NCBI GenBank assembly: GCA_964035545.1
Contig: OZ037773.1
Location: forward strand, 9,649,751-9,713,750
Length of the DNA: 64,000 bases
From: Bugula neritina
Lineage: Eukaryota; Bryozoa; Gymnolaemata; Cheilostomatida; Bugulidae
Direction: 5' to 3'
Shown here: in pieces, positions 24,495 through 48,000 of the stretch
Layout of the letters: every line of letters begins with the position of its first letter
How positions within the stretch are numbered: the stretch's first letter is position 1
The notes under the pieces: model-generated
What the model saw: only the letters and a program-made list of their open reading frames with translations
The model's database searches: none
Told to the model about the DNA's origin: nothing
Position numbers and translations under genes: made by a program

Positions 24495-27410
24495 CTGGGT
24501 AAACTCAACACTACAGTTTTGTTTGATTGTATAGTTCTTACATTGTATTAAAGCAAAAGCCTAACAACCGTACTTTGCTTTTATGTTAAATTGATGAAAA
24601 ATCAGATGAAAGCGTTTATCTGTAATTTTTATACAAAATGTTATGCAGTTGAAGAAAATATTTAAGAAAACGTTTAAACGAGGCAGTTAAACACAATTTT
24701 TGTTACAGTTAGACACACCACCATTTTTACTCGAAGATGTTAGGTCTGGTACAAAGTGTATATTCAAAATGAGATCTGTGCTCTCTGACGACCCTGATTA
24801 TGTATTAAGGTCTACACAAGTTGTGAAAGAAGTACATACGTGTAAGTTACTTGAGGTCTGGCTAGTTTACACATTCAAGTCATGGTAGGCAGAATTGTGC
24901 ACTTAACTTTGTTGAAATTACATTGGCGCCTTTACAACATGTAGTATCGATGTAAAGAGTAAAAACAGTTTTTTTATCTCCTTATAATTAAAAAAATGAG
25001 TAGTCAAAACATTACACGGGTAAAAGTTTTTTACTTAGATTCACATGAAACTGAATATATTGAAAGCTATTCTTTGAATTATTTGTATGTATTGTCAACA
25101 TAGATGATTAATTTTAAAAGCAATAGCACTAGGTCTAAGGAATCATATATATTTATATCATGCATGGGAATTTCCCTTTGATTTGTCAGTATTAATTGAA
25201 TAAAATAATCACATAGCTATTTTCATTGAGGCTACTTTTATACAACTAGTACTAAACATTTTTATGAGCACTTGTCTTGAACATAAATTTAAAGAAAATT
25301 GTGTGTTGTATAGTGATAAATCTAATCTATATAAAAAAAGGAAGAAGATGTTAGAATTTGATTTCTCGTTTACCTACAGATCCTTCACAGCTGCGAGGAA
25401 TTAGTGCAGTATTTGAAGATGAAAATAATGATCTTGGTTTGCAGTTCAATATTCACACTGCATTGAATATTGCTAAAGGAGATCTTGAGAAAGTTGTGGT
25501 TTATGTTTCCATTGACAGAAATCTTGGCGAACAAATTGAACTGGAAAAGGAGACAATAAATGTTACAGGTAAACTCTAAACTTCCTGATAAAACTTAAAA
25601 AGACGTTTTCTTAACTTCAGTTAACACTATGCATAAAATAGTTTGACAAACACATTCAGTCTGCTTTATTATAAACAAAGAATAATTTTATGAGAAACTT
25701 GAAATAATAAAATATTTCAATATAGTAACGTTATATAATAATGATATTATATGGTAAAGCATTTTATAACACACTGAACTGTTTTATTAGCTGAAAATCG
25801 AGAGAATAGAAAGTTGTTCACTAATTATGAAGTACCACCCCGATTTGTTACAAATGGAGCTCTTTATAAGATTTATGGACAAGCTCTTGGATCTACTGGC
25901 TTGCTATCAGCTCCAATCAATACCTCAATTACTCTACGTGAGTTATAATATATATTCACTAGATTTTACCTAATTACAAATTACTGCTAATTAAGTAATG
26001 CTAGTTGACCACCAAACTGTAGTAAATGTTTGAATATAATTCTTTATATTTAGCTCCTAAACCTCCACAAAACTTCAGACTCATTTCTCACCCAGCACTG
26101 AGTAAGAGAACCTTTAGCTGGTCATATGCTGATAACAGTATACAAGATTCTGTTGTTATTCGAGTTTGTATTAAAGAAAGCCTTCACACTTGCCTGGTTG
26201 AAAAAAAGTATGTTAGAGAACTTCCTGTACAACATACAACAGAACAACGACTAGCTGATGGCGAATACTCAGCCTACGCATACTCAACCTCTAGAGGAGT
26301 GGACAGTGGTTACAGTAATGTAATCTACTTCATAGCAGGTATGGAGTCATGCAACATATGTATACGCAGTAAGTTGGAAATTTTCATTTATTGTGTAATA
26401 TATTTAGTGAAATCATTCCCCTTTATATTATTACAATTAGGCATATCCTGGAAAAAAAACACATAAAATGGAAACATTGCATTTTTTTAAAACCACAACA
26501 ACATGCATATAGGTAAATATTTGATGTACATAGAGTGAGATATATCATGCAAAAGTTATTTCTTATGGATATTTATAATAATGTTGAAAATGTAATTGTT
26601 AGAATATTATATTCAAAAATTGATATTATTTATTTTAAAACACTATTAAATTAGAACTCATAAAATAATGTTACCTGCACACCTTTCTTTCAAATGTCAG
26701 TCATGCATGCATAGCATATTAAAATAACTAAAATCTGTCTCATTAATTAGAAAACCAAATGTCATTGTAATAAAAAATATAACTGTGCCATACTTTATTT
26801 AGATAACAGTTATTGTCATTAACACCTGGATGACCTTAATGGTCACATAGTGACACCAAACAACAAAAAGCAGTTCTTCTTTAAACCTGGGAGTGGATAC
26901 AGATTAGAGTGTGACCCCCGTCACGTATTAGTCCCGTTAAAAAATGGATCCAGTGATTTAACATGGAACTGTACAAAGAAAGGAGAATGGATTCCCACGT
27001 CAGCCTGCATAGGTACTACAATACACAAATATTAACCAATTAGGAATTAAGTTCTCTGCTTCTATGGAAACATTCAACCATATTCAAATTAACCACCATT
27101 TTACACTAGCTAATAATAAGCACATAGAGCTGTCAACATGTTTAAACACTTTGAAACTAGTCAATATAATCACAGTTTAACGGTTTACAGAAAGTAAAAC
27201 CTACCAAAATTTTCCAAAAACTACTATACTGTAAATAAAAAGATGTTATGCAAATTGAGAAACATAATATACTGCAAATCTAGTGCAGTGAATTATTTTC
27301 CTTTTTTATTTTTCCATCAAGTGGCTATCAGATTTTCATCATTGCACATCAAAGTACGTTACTACAGTATACATTTATATCAGAAGAGGCTTATTTCTTA
27401 TTTAAACAAG

Positions 27411-27624
27411 AGAGCAGCCGTGGTCTAGGGGTTAGATTGTTTAACTACTCAACACAAAAGCATGGGTTTGAACCCTGACCAAAGCTATTGGTAGGAAGAG
27501 CATCTATTCATAATTTCTTCTGTGCCTCATGTATGTATGTCCATTGTCAGCTTTAACAAAAACTCCTCCCATTAGGGGTTTCCCACACGGAGAGTAATTG
27601 TAAAATTGTGTGAGTTTTTATTTT
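27411..27624 (+). mobile_element. tRNA-derived SINE with 13-bp target duplication, intron 17 of copy 2
   Basis: The tRNA-like head (27414 onward) has A box TGGTCTAGGGGTTA and B box GGGTTTGAACCC, followed by a body containing GGTAGGAAGAGCATC. It is flanked by identical 13-bp direct repeats TTATTTAAACAAG at 27398-27410 and 27625-27637. Family members lie at about 34800-35035 (+) and 47745-47957 (-). Confidence 0.85.
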
Positions 27625-28458
27625 TTATTTAAACAAGTGTCACTAAAAATTATTTTACTAAAACTGATCAAGGATTCACTTAGACTAAATTTAAACTTTT
27701 CCCTTTAAAGTATGATGCTAGCATATATATAAGCAATCATTTGTTATTTTGATATAGGAAAAAGGGCATAGACATCAATATAAGTGTTTACCACAGTTAT
27801 GTATCACTCACACATGAGCTAGTGTGTCTTGCTGTTTATTAACTGAATTTGATTATTTTTTCAAATTATAATTTTAAAACAAATTTATTTTAGCATATAC
27901 CAATGCGGCAGGGACACTCATCATTTTGGGAGCAGTAATTGGACCAATAGCAGTGATTGTAACCATTGTATTTATCACACACAAGTGAGTGTACATATAT
28001 GCAATAGACAATAGATTAACTCTGAATATATGTACACTAATAGGAGTAAACCAACTTCATAAAAGACTAGCTTGCACATCTCAATTTTTTTTAAACTTTT
28101 GTTTGTCTGATTATTTTGAATTGTTTAAAGTGTCACAGAAAACCTTTGAGTTTATCATACATTGTTAATGTAGCTAGAACAACAAAAAGCTCACATTGAC
28201 GCAAGATTTCTAATGTGGGGCTTTTGTGTTAATATTTATTTTAGGTGTCGTAGATGGCAAGCAAGAAAGAACCAATCAAAACTGGAGGCGATGGCCTTTC
28301 ATAGACGAGTGACCTGCGCTGTAAATAATGTTCCAACGTTGCATGCTTTATCCCTCGAAAAAAGATACTCAAATTTACAAAAAAATGTTTCAAGACCTAC
28401 CATGTCCAGACAGTATCAAATAAATAGAGCAACTAGAATCACTAATCAATATTTTTAG

Positions 28459-28967
28459 TTTTATTGTATTGATTGGATTTTGCTGTTAGTATCTCTTAAT
28501 ACATTGTGACCATATTTTAGTAAATTATTGTCCAACTTAATAAAGGATTGTAATGGAAACGTTAAACTTTAAGCCTATTATTGATTAAATTAGAAATATA
28601 AATATATATATAAAACTCTCAATTAATTCTTTAAAATTATATATAGCTTTTGTCAGAATATTATATGCGTGCTTGTATTTATTACTGTGAAGTATCATCA
28701 TGAATTAACAAGAAACTACAATATAAGATGTTATATGATTATGAAGGATATGTACTTTTATAGCAGCTGCAGAGCAGTTGTATATAATATAGTATACTAT
28801 GATACAATAAAATATTATATAACACAAATATAATAAGCTATAACATAATGTGTTATATAGCACAGTATCATATCCTATAACATAATATATAGGATAGTAT
28901 AAGATAATATATCATGCAAGATATGTAAGTTGATAGAAAGCAGAGTATAGTTGTATATTTCTTTTAC
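28459..28967. other. Copy 2 3' UTR and AT-rich spacer
   Basis: AATAAA at 28539-28544, then sequence parallel to the spacer after copy 1, including the ATAATAT-rich block at 28780-28925. No gene seen. Confidence 0.6.
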
Positions 28968-29110
28968 CTTCTCCTACATGATGTTCATCAAGAGAAGTTT
29001 TCTAAATAGTCTGAGATGCTGCACTAGCAGTTAGTCTAAGTCCAGAGTCACATAAGTTATGGTGAACAGATCTGCCAAATCACCATCTTTATTACTTGCC
29101 CAGTCATGCT
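28968..29110 (-). pseudogene. Relic exon of a CTHRC1-like gene (between copies 2 and 3)
   Basis: The same fossil exon as at 18187-18352, on the minus strand, with a retained GTAAAA donor-like left edge. A deletion of about 13 bp relative to the copy 1/2 relic, near 29043-29050 within the YVKEYADTGL stretch, breaks the frame. Confidence 0.78.
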
Positions 29111-29219
29111 ACACTAATTGAAAACATGCAATATCTTATCAATTTGATTAAAAAAAGCAAAAAAGCTTGCAGGAGTTTTTACGGCAATTATACAATGCAA
29201 GCGCAAATGCAAAATATGC

Positions 29220-29393
29220 TGTGTTTTAATTAGGGTCCTACAAGGAATTGTTGACTGAAAGAAGTTCATTAAGTTATAACAAAAACTTTGAAGCATGCTA
29301 TTGTATTGTAGAAAATACTAATTTTTTTAAAAGACTGGAATAACAACAAAATAGAGAAGAGAAGTTTGGTTGTAAATATAGATAAAAGACAGA
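29220..29393 (+). promoter_or_regulatory. Conserved upstream/5' UTR segment of copy 3
   Basis: Counterpart of 18470-18661 and 38866-39040, ending at the ATG. Probable promoter and 5' UTR by position and conservation only. Confidence 0.33.
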
Positions 29394-38401
<9,008 letters not shown>

Positions 38402-38639
38402 CCTAATTTAATTATTCCGGTTATTTTGATCTATCCGATTCAGCTTTTAATATCTCCTAATAACATGTGATTTATATTTGCATTTAAAAACACATTATAA
38501 TAAAACATTACCTACAAAACCTAATATTTATCAAATTAAAAAATATAACCTGCAAAAATATAAAAAAATCTTCAGATATAATAATATAATTATCATCTTA
38601 ATATAATGTGTTTGCATTTGTTATACTAACTCTTATAGT
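38402..38639. other. Copy 3 3' UTR and AT-rich spacer
   Basis: AATAAA at 38499-38504, then AT-rich sequence leading to the third relic CTHRC1-like exon. Confidence 0.6.
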
Positions 38640-38752
38640 CTTAGCCTGAGTCCAGTGTCTGCATACTCCTTCACATAAGTTATGATGAACAGATCTGTTA
38701 CATCATCATCTTTGTTACTTGCTCAGTCATGGAATCTCTAAGCTACACTAAT
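38640..38752 (-). pseudogene. Relic exon of a CTHRC1-like gene (between copies 3 and 4)
   Basis: Minus strand reads RFHD, stop, ASNKDDDVTDLFIITYVK, then EYADTGLRL. It matches exon 12 of the complete gene (52160-52370), with a TGA where that gene has TGG. The 3' part of the exon and its donor are gone, making it the most truncated of the three relics. Confidence 0.8.
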
Positions 38753-38865
38753 TGAAAACATGCAATATCTTACCATTGAAATTCAATGAAAAGAAAGACT
38801 GTTTGCAGAAAATTGTGAAGCAATTATACAATGCAGGTGCAAATGCAGAATATGTTGTGTTTTAA

Positions 38866-39040
38866 TTATAGGCTCTAACAAGGTATTGTTGACTGAAAGA
38901 AGTTCATTATGCTATAAAAAAATCTTTGTATTGAAATACTTTAAAGCAGAGAAGATAGTTATTCAGTTGAAAAAAAGCCCGAGTATATTATAATAGAATA
39001 GAGAAAAGAAGTTTGGTAATAGATATAGGAAGGAGACAAA
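38866..39040 (+). promoter_or_regulatory. Conserved upstream/5' UTR segment of copy 4
   Basis: Similar to the segments before copies 2 and 3. Together with exon 1 it belongs to the tract shared with copy 2 that ends abruptly at about 39184. Confidence 0.33.
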
Positions 39041-42000
39041 ATGAATATAATCAGTCTACTTTTATGTCTATCAGTTGGAATCATCAACCAGATACACCTT
39101 AGTGTGCACAGACCTTTGAGCACCAGATCAGCGCTATTTGTTGGTAAATAATTAAATATTTTATTTTACTTATTTACATTGATGCAGAGACCTGTGGGCA
39201 CGGAGGCAGCACTCTTTCTTGGTAAACACTTATTATTTTTATTTTATCTATTTATTTTAATAAGTTTATTATTCTTGTTTGAATACATTCTCAATCATCC
39301 AATGGCTAACATACAGTTAACTGCTCACAGTATATTTTGAGTAAAGGCCTGGCCACACACTCGTGAGAACCACACAAAATTGTCTATTTGACACGAAAAC
39401 CCAAAATTACGATCAATTTTGAGGGAATTCATTTATAAACAGTGGACGAAAAATCGAAATTAATGATAAGCACCATTTGATTGGCCAATAGAATTTTAGC
39501 AACAGTAATTATTTTATTTCTACCATGATTCTGTGTCTAGCAATTTCCTGCTGTTTGTATTTGGTACAAGACGCATTCAGCGACTATTTTTTATGTGTTT
39601 CCTCCGACGAACGTGTGACTGGTCATAAAGAGAAGATAACTCATCACAATACTTACACAAATTTTGTCTGATTCTTACGAGTTTGTAGCCAGGCCTTAAA
39701 ATTCTAGCTGTAGAGTGTTTATGTTAGAGTTTGCTTGTCAGTTCAGTCATATAACCAAACGCAGCTGGAAGCTTTAGTACTTGCTAAAGCTCGTCAGTAG
39801 CTTTTTAACATCTGATTGTCTTTCAACACAATCTACCTTAAATTATTAATGTTACTGCCCTTGAATGTAGTTGTATATGAAACATTTATATTTTAAGAGT
39901 TCGAGCCTATTGGACCATACTTTGAAGTAGCGGAAAACGTTATGACAAGAAAAACAAAACTACAATATACCTGCAGAGGGGAGCATCATGATAGGCTTAA
40001 ACTAAGAATAAACACGTTGATTTTCTTCACCGAGTACCCTAACTTGGAGTACTACGGTGAGTGAGTAAAACTTTAGTTTATTGAATAAACATAATTTTGA
40101 AACAACAAGGCTTTTTATTACAGAACAAAAACATAATTTATTTACCTAGAATGGTGTAAATTTGTGAAAACCAATCCATAAGTGACAGATTTGTGAGAAA
40201 TGATGAAAATACAAAAGTGTAAATCTTTCTATAAAATTATGGATACTCCCAGCTATAGTAAGAAATTTTCTTTCAATAAAGTATTTCTCAATAATTCTAT
40301 TTTAATGCTTTTATTTACTAAAAAAATATTTGCAAGAGCCTGTTGTATTGAGTTTGATTACATTTGATAAATTCCCTCTTACACATTATATACTATATTT
40401 ATTATTGTACTTTGCTTTACCATGTTATTTGCTATATATGTATAACATTGTATTATTTATAATATTTTGATGACAGATTTTATGCATCTGACAATAGGAA
40501 GGCACATGTCTACTGGTTTTGCCCCTACCTGAATAAAAAACTATTTCAAGTGGCATTATTTTTGAATAGGGTTTAGAGATGTAAATATGTATAGATATAT
40601 GAAGATATGTAGATATGTAGATACGTAGATATGTTGATATGTGTAAATATATGAAGATATGTAAATATTCATTAAACTAGCACATACTGCAGCTAACTAA
40701 CAACATGTTTGTCAAAAATAGACTCATCTTCTATCAGCTGTGTGTACAATTATAGTAGCTATTAGCTTTTTTAAAACAAAAAGTAGAGTTGCTCTTTCAA
40801 ATGTGAAAAAACTTAATTGTTACAGAGCAGTTTCCCACTAGAATATTAGCTCGTGAAACATGTAAGAAAGGAGGTGTACGCTTTGAAACATGTTTAGTTA
40901 TTTCTGGAGAGACGTATGGTCGGTTTACTAAAGACATGGCTGGGCATTATGCATGCGCTTTAAACCCATACGAAAATCTGCCCATCTACTTCATAGATGA
41001 AGGTAGACTCTTATATATCTTCTATACTACCTTTTCTCTGCTAACATAATATTGTAAACCTATACTATAGATAACCTACTATTACTTTAGAGTTCATGTT
41101 TCAAATTTTTACTCAGTACTAATTTTTGAAAGACAATTGTTAAAAAGCAAATACATTTATCTGCAGAGATTACATACAAACATTCACTATGCCTGATAAA
41201 AGTTACCTTTTTTTAGATGAACCAGTATTATATACAAAAGAAGCTATTATAAAGAAAGGTGGATACCAGGAAGTTGCTTATATAACAGCTACACTAAATG
41301 TGTACCCCAAAGATGCTATAGCTGGAAAGGTACAAGCTATTTGGTAAGTTTTTGAACTGATTACATAACAACTCCATGACTAAGTATATTACATAAAGAG
41401 AGTAGGGCTAATTAATATGTTGGGAATAGATGTAGCTGCTACACTATTTCATTTTGATAGAGTTAAAATGCACTTCTACGATGTATTTTTGGTTCAATAG
41501 TATTTGACTGTTGAATATATTTTGAACATTTAATTGTCCAGTTCAGATAAATCCTGATTTTTTCATTCTATAACTGTCAATAATTTTAGGTACAAACTTA
41601 CAAGTGCAACAGAAAAGCAGATAGTCCGACAATCTGCTATTGCAACTTCCGTTACCAAAGAAGCAAAATCAATTCTTCAGTTTGATGCCTATTACATAAT
41701 TAGAGTTGGTGGGAACTACATATGTGAAATGACATTCACTGAAACAGAAGAAACTTACACGAGTGGAACCATGTTGGTGAAAGGTCTGTATTTATTTTAA
41801 AATGTATAGGCTGTATATATATGCAGTTTAAATAGCAAGTATATATAATGTTTATACAAATAATGATAATAATATTAGCACTAAATATGAATGATAATTT
41901 GTTAACAATTTGTAACATTTCTACTCACAGTCTTTCTAAATATAAGCTCTCTCAAGTTGAACTTGAATCGCAGCTACTTTTTCTTTGAAAAAAAGTTGAA

Positions 42001-45000
42001 AAACTAATGCCTATTGCAGCCACACCAAAAGCTTGGATAGCGAATGACAAATCTGCTGAGTTTCAGTTTGCCCGAGATGAATCAGTGATATTCACATGCA
42101 ATTCTAAAACCTACCCTTATCCGTACAGCATACAAATGAGCATCATAATTCAAGATGATTTTGGCAATAATGAGACTTTGCCAGTTGATGAGAGCTGGAT
42201 ATTAAAAAGAGATATTACCAGTAATGATGTTGATACCCACTACCAAGCAGTAAAAATCTCAAACATGCAAGGTAAGGTCGCTGGAAAAACATTTCCCAAT
42301 ACATGTATCGTTTCATGTTTTCTTCTCTTTTCTACTTTTCTTTTATTTCACAGTTTATTTGCAAACACACACCCACACACACAACACAAACACACGCTCA
42401 CACACTCACACACACAACACACACACTCAAACTCACAGGCACACAGGCATGCACTCACACACTCATACTAACATCCACAGCAATTCTTTACACATAATAA
42501 TAAGGCTTATGTTACAGATGTATTTATAAGTGATTTTGGATGGATTGCGTGTAGAGTAAACTTTCAATCACCAACTCCACTCATTGTGGCTATACCAGTG
42601 AATGTTAGGAGAGATCTCACACTACCACCACCTAGTAATTTATATTCTTCTAATAAATTTGCTTCCTTCATTTTGTATAGATTCATGTGAATAAAATGCA
42701 AATTAAACTATTGCCATGTAATTAAACTACAAAGCTCATTAAAACCCAGGTCATATACTATAATTATTTGCTTTGGTCACCAACTTCTTATTTTACAATA
42801 TTTTTAGTAAAGTGCTTTCCATTAGCACCTATTCCACACAGCAAAGGAGGAGAATATTGCTCTTCCAAGAGTCGTAGACCTGAATTCTCTTGCACAATTG
42901 AGTGTTTTCCTGGGTTTGAGCTAGTCGGCCCAAGTCCAGTAATCAAGTGTGGCTGGGACGGTGAATGGTTCCCAATTGATGTTTCGTGTGATCGTAAGGG
43001 TTTTTGAAAATGTAAAATACTATCTTTTTGTTGCAAGAGTTCTCTTGTACAATAATTAAATATTTAATATGACTCTGATTCCTTAAGAAATTGTAGGTAA
43101 GTTTTATTTGACAACATATAAATATTTACATGCAGTTTTTTTCTAGCCTCCCAAATTCACATTAGAAAAATTTATGCATTGTGGAATTAGAACAGTTGAT
43201 GTTCTTCTATAGTTACTAAATGTTTTATTTCATGCTTAGGGCTTAAATTTATTATATAATTGAAAAACATAAAATAATAATTCATCTTTTGCTATTACTT
43301 TATAGCTAATTAGTTGAAAACTGATGTTTGAAATCTTGTTTAGGTATAAAGTGTAGCCCACTAATAAAGTTTTCGGATGGCCAGTTCACAAATAGAGATT
43401 GCACCAGGAAGTCTATAGAGCTGGGCGGAGTTTGTAGTGTCAAGTGTAACCCTGGTTATACACATGCACCAGAACTTACTGGCTACACTTGTACTGCTAA
43501 TAAACAGTGGGTTCCAGATCCTTATTCAACTCTTTGCAAACGTGAGTGTATATTTCAGTAAACAGTAGAGTGTTTATAGGGAGTATAATATACTATGACC
43601 TATGTGTATGTTATATAGTTTTATTGGAGATGTGTATATCACTGCTGTAGTATGTGCATGGGTATATTATAGCTGCAGCATAGGGTATGTATAGTGCATA
43701 TTGTTGCAAATGTGAATTAGATTACATTTGTCACATATAATAGCTAGTGTAATGAAGTGCTTGTACATGTATAATATGTATATATCACAGCTGTAACGTG
43801 TGCTGGTGTACTTCCACCTATTCTTGGGCATGGACGGTATGATAGCCATAAATGTCAAGATCCAGCACTATTCAGAGAGTATGGAGATCAATGCAATGTA
43901 ATCTGTAACCAAGGCTACTTCTTAGCCAAGAAAATATGGTACACTTGCATAGATTCTGGAAATTGGTCAAATAAAAAAAGAAAGTCACAATGCACTTGTA
44001 AGTAATTCTCCCATTTTTATGATACAAAGCAAACAAGCCTAAACATTTTTTTTTAGGTTTTTAGCTAAATACTTTAGTAATCTGCTCAATTCTATGCTTA
44101 CAATATAATGTTCACTACTGATTCAAACATTTCCCTTGGTGCTGCAAAAGCTGTTTTTATTTTGGCAACAATTTGTTTACCAAAAATCAATTTATTTAAC
44201 ACTCATAAGGAAGCCAGGCTTTGTAATAAATATAATACATCTACTTGTTTTAAAAATAAATAAAAATCTCAGTAGAATTTTTTGAAAAAAATGTGATAAA
44301 TATGTATGATGTTTTGTTTACTTGCATGCATGTTGTTAGGTATGTGACTTGACATTGCTTACTTATATTACAAATATGTATTGTGTCACTTTTGAAGCAG
44401 TATGTATATGCATTTTTTTAGTAAATGCAGTAAATTTTACAAGCCTGGATATTTTACCAAACAATGAAGGAGTGTTACTAGAATTTGACCTCTCAGATTC
44501 ACCACCAGTAAACCTAAACACTGACGTAATAAGAGTTTTATTATGTAAAATCTATGGAAACCGAGCATGCAAAGAAAGACGGTTTCCTATTGCAAGCAAA
44601 ATCAAGCAACTTGAACTCAGAGAAGACTTTTTAGTTGGGGATTGGGAATTTACTTTACGTTTCATCAGAAATCGACTTGACATCAGTAAAGACAGTGTAA
44701 CAAAGGGCATCAAACGGTGTAAGTAGTATTTTATTTTTCACCTATCTCGGCTTTGTCCTGCAGTTCCAATAGTGGTAAATAGTGTACCATAATTAGTATA
44801 ATAACTGTAAATGATTCAAACAAACATCTGCATGATTACTTTGGTGAGCTGGTTATAGCGTTTGCTGACTAACCTGAAATCTTGGGTTTTGGTCTTCATG
44901 AAGGAAAACATATTTTGTAGAAAGAACTATTTTAAACTCCAGTTAGTTTTACAGAGACTGTTCATTTTTGATACCTGAATAAATTTTTTTAGGATGAAAA

Positions 45001-48000
45001 TTGTTATTATCAAGGGATAATTTAAAGTAAGCAAATCAGTTAATAATAATAACTAGTAAGTCAATACAATCACCATTTCAGATCCTCTGGCTCCAAAAGA
45101 TGTCGAGATTCTGGTTCAACCTCCTCCCAAGGAACATGAAATCACGATCAGATGGACACCAACGTTTTACTCATTTGTTGAAATTTCCTGCAACAGAATC
45201 TGCTGTGGCATATACCACATATTCACGGTACAAGTTAACATACAAAGAAGTAGTAGTTACAATAGTCAGACAAAGTTATCAGCAAGGTCATTGAAGTGTT
45301 TTTCTCATTACAGCTGGACACGCCACCGTTTGTACTAGAAGATGTTAGGTCTGGTACCAAGTGCATATTCAAAATGAGATCTGTGTATTCTGAAGACCCT
45401 GATTACGCAATAAGTTCCACACAGCTTGTGAAAGAAGTACATACGTGTAAGTTCCTACATCTGCTAAAGTGTAAAATACATCTTATAAAAATATCTTTTG
45501 GGTGGTTGTCAGAAAGAGAAAAAAAATCTGTTGGTTTTTACGTTGGTCTGGCTAACTTACTCTCGGAAGTTACAATGTCAAAGCACGCATGCAGTTAAAA
45601 TCTCACAACATGCAAGGTTAATTCAATCCAAAAAATATCTTTCTTCTCGCTGATACAGCAAATGTGAATCCCCAAAAAGTCTTTCCTAGAATCTTCTAGA
45701 AGTGGATTTGTATAAACTTAATATATTTGAAAAAATTATTTTGAATAAAATTTGCTTGTATATATTGTAAGCAAACCATTGATTACTGATCAAGAATAAT
45801 AAATAAATATAAAATTGCATTAAATTATATACCTATAAACTCTAAAAATAAATTTCGCATTAAAATGTTTTGATTATAAACAACTATTAAAGGTTAACTA
45901 TTTTCAATAGGCAAAAGTTTATGCAATTATGCCTAAATAGTTTATAGCTATAGTTGACTTCAATTTAATTAAAAATAACTTGCATGCTATTTTACATCTA
46001 TAAATCTATACCAAAGCAAATGAAATTAGTATGATGTTAAAAAAATAGTTTATTTATAGATCCTTCGCAGCTAAGGAAAGTTAACGCAGTATTCGAAGAT
46101 GGAAATAAAGACATTGGTTTTAGTATTAACATTCACGCTGTGTTGAACCTTGTTAAAGGAGATCTTGAGAAAATTGTGCTTTATGTGGTTATCAACAAAA
46201 ACTTTGGTGAAAAAATTAAACTGGAAAAGGAGACAGTAAATATTACAGGTAAAGCCAAAACCTCCAAAAATAAAGCATCTAGACATTTTATGAACTTTGT
46301 TGAACATGCTGTATGGAATGGTTTGACAAACGCATTTAGTCTGCTTTACTATCAACAAACATTATTGTTTTGAGAAATGCTGAATTATGAAATATTTCTA
46401 AATCTATAACAGACGGTAAAAGATTTTATAATATACTAAACTGTCTTGCTAGCTGAAGATCGCCAGAATAGAAAGTTGTTCACTAATTATGAAGTACCAC
46501 CCCAATTTGTAACACATGGAGCTCTTTATGAGATTTATGGACAGGCCCTTGGATCTACTGGTTTACTATCACCTCCAATAAATACATCAATTGTTCTATG
46601 TGAGTCATTGTACATATTAGATGCGATCTACCTGTAAACTGTGTTTTAATTTTATTAAAGGCTCAGTGCAGTTTGTCTTGTTGCATATACTTGTAGTGCA
46701 AATTAAACAGCAGTTGATAGATAGGTTTTTTGAGTGTAACAAAGATATATCTGTGATACATAAATCTAAACAAATGCGTTGCAAAATCTTAATCAGTAGC
46801 AATAGTAGGTTTACAAGAATTATTTTATTTGTTTATGTTTTGTAGCCTTTTTATGTTCTAGTATCTTTTTATGTGTAAACACCAACAATTAAATTGAAAG
46901 AATGCAAATGCATTTAAAGTCAGTGGAAGTGAACTTCTTGCATGCTAGATCTGTAAGACCTTCCTGATAAGATAATGCGGCCACAATAAAATAGCTCAAC
47001 ATTACTACTGCAGTAATACTAGCTGACTAGCATACTGGAGAAAATATTCAAATATATATTTGATAATATTATTTAGATCCTAAGCCTCCTCAAAACTTCA
47101 GACTGATTTCTCACCCAGCGCTGAGTAAGAGAACGTTTGGCTGGTCATACGCTGAGAACAGTATACAAGATTCTGTTGTGATACTGGTTTGTACGAAAGA
47201 GAACATTCAATTCTGCCTGGTTGAAAAAAAGTATGTTGGAGAACTTCCTGTACAACATACAACGGAACAACGACTAGCTGATGGTGAATACTCAGCCTAC
47301 GCATACTCAACCTCTAGAGGAGTGGACAGTGGTTACAGTAATGTAATCTACTTCATAGCAGGTATGTGGAGTCATGCAACATATGTGTACACAGTAAGTT
47401 GGGAATTTCCATTTATTGTGTAATATATTTAGTAACATGGCTTCACAATTTATGACGTATCATAGTAATAAACCATCTTTTTTATATTAAAAACTTATAG
47501 ATTTGTATGTATTCCTTTTTCATCTTTGACTGTAACAATTACTATAATATTATAGTTAGATATATAAATTGAATAAAACAAAACTATGCAAAGGTCAACT
47601 TTGATTGCGCTGTAGCAACATTGAAATAAAACTCGCAAAATTTTGACATCTCTCTTCCTTTCAAAGATATAAACTCAGAAGTCATAGAAAGTTCATGTGC
47701 ATGCATGAATGTATAACTATAAGTAGATGTGATTTTTTTTTAAAAAGATAATCACGCAATTTTTATAATTGCTATCCCTGTAAGAATCCACGAAAGCAAA
47801 GGGCTTATGCTAAGGCGGGCTAAGGACTTATTTAAGTTAGGTGCAAGAGCAATTGTGACAGAATGCTTTTCCTAACATCACCAACGGACTTTTTCAGAGC
47901 TCAAACACATGACTTTGTTTTTATTTGGCAAACACCCTAACTCCAGACCACAGCTGCTTCTATTTTTACTCTGTAAAAAACTTTATTATTTCAGATAACA

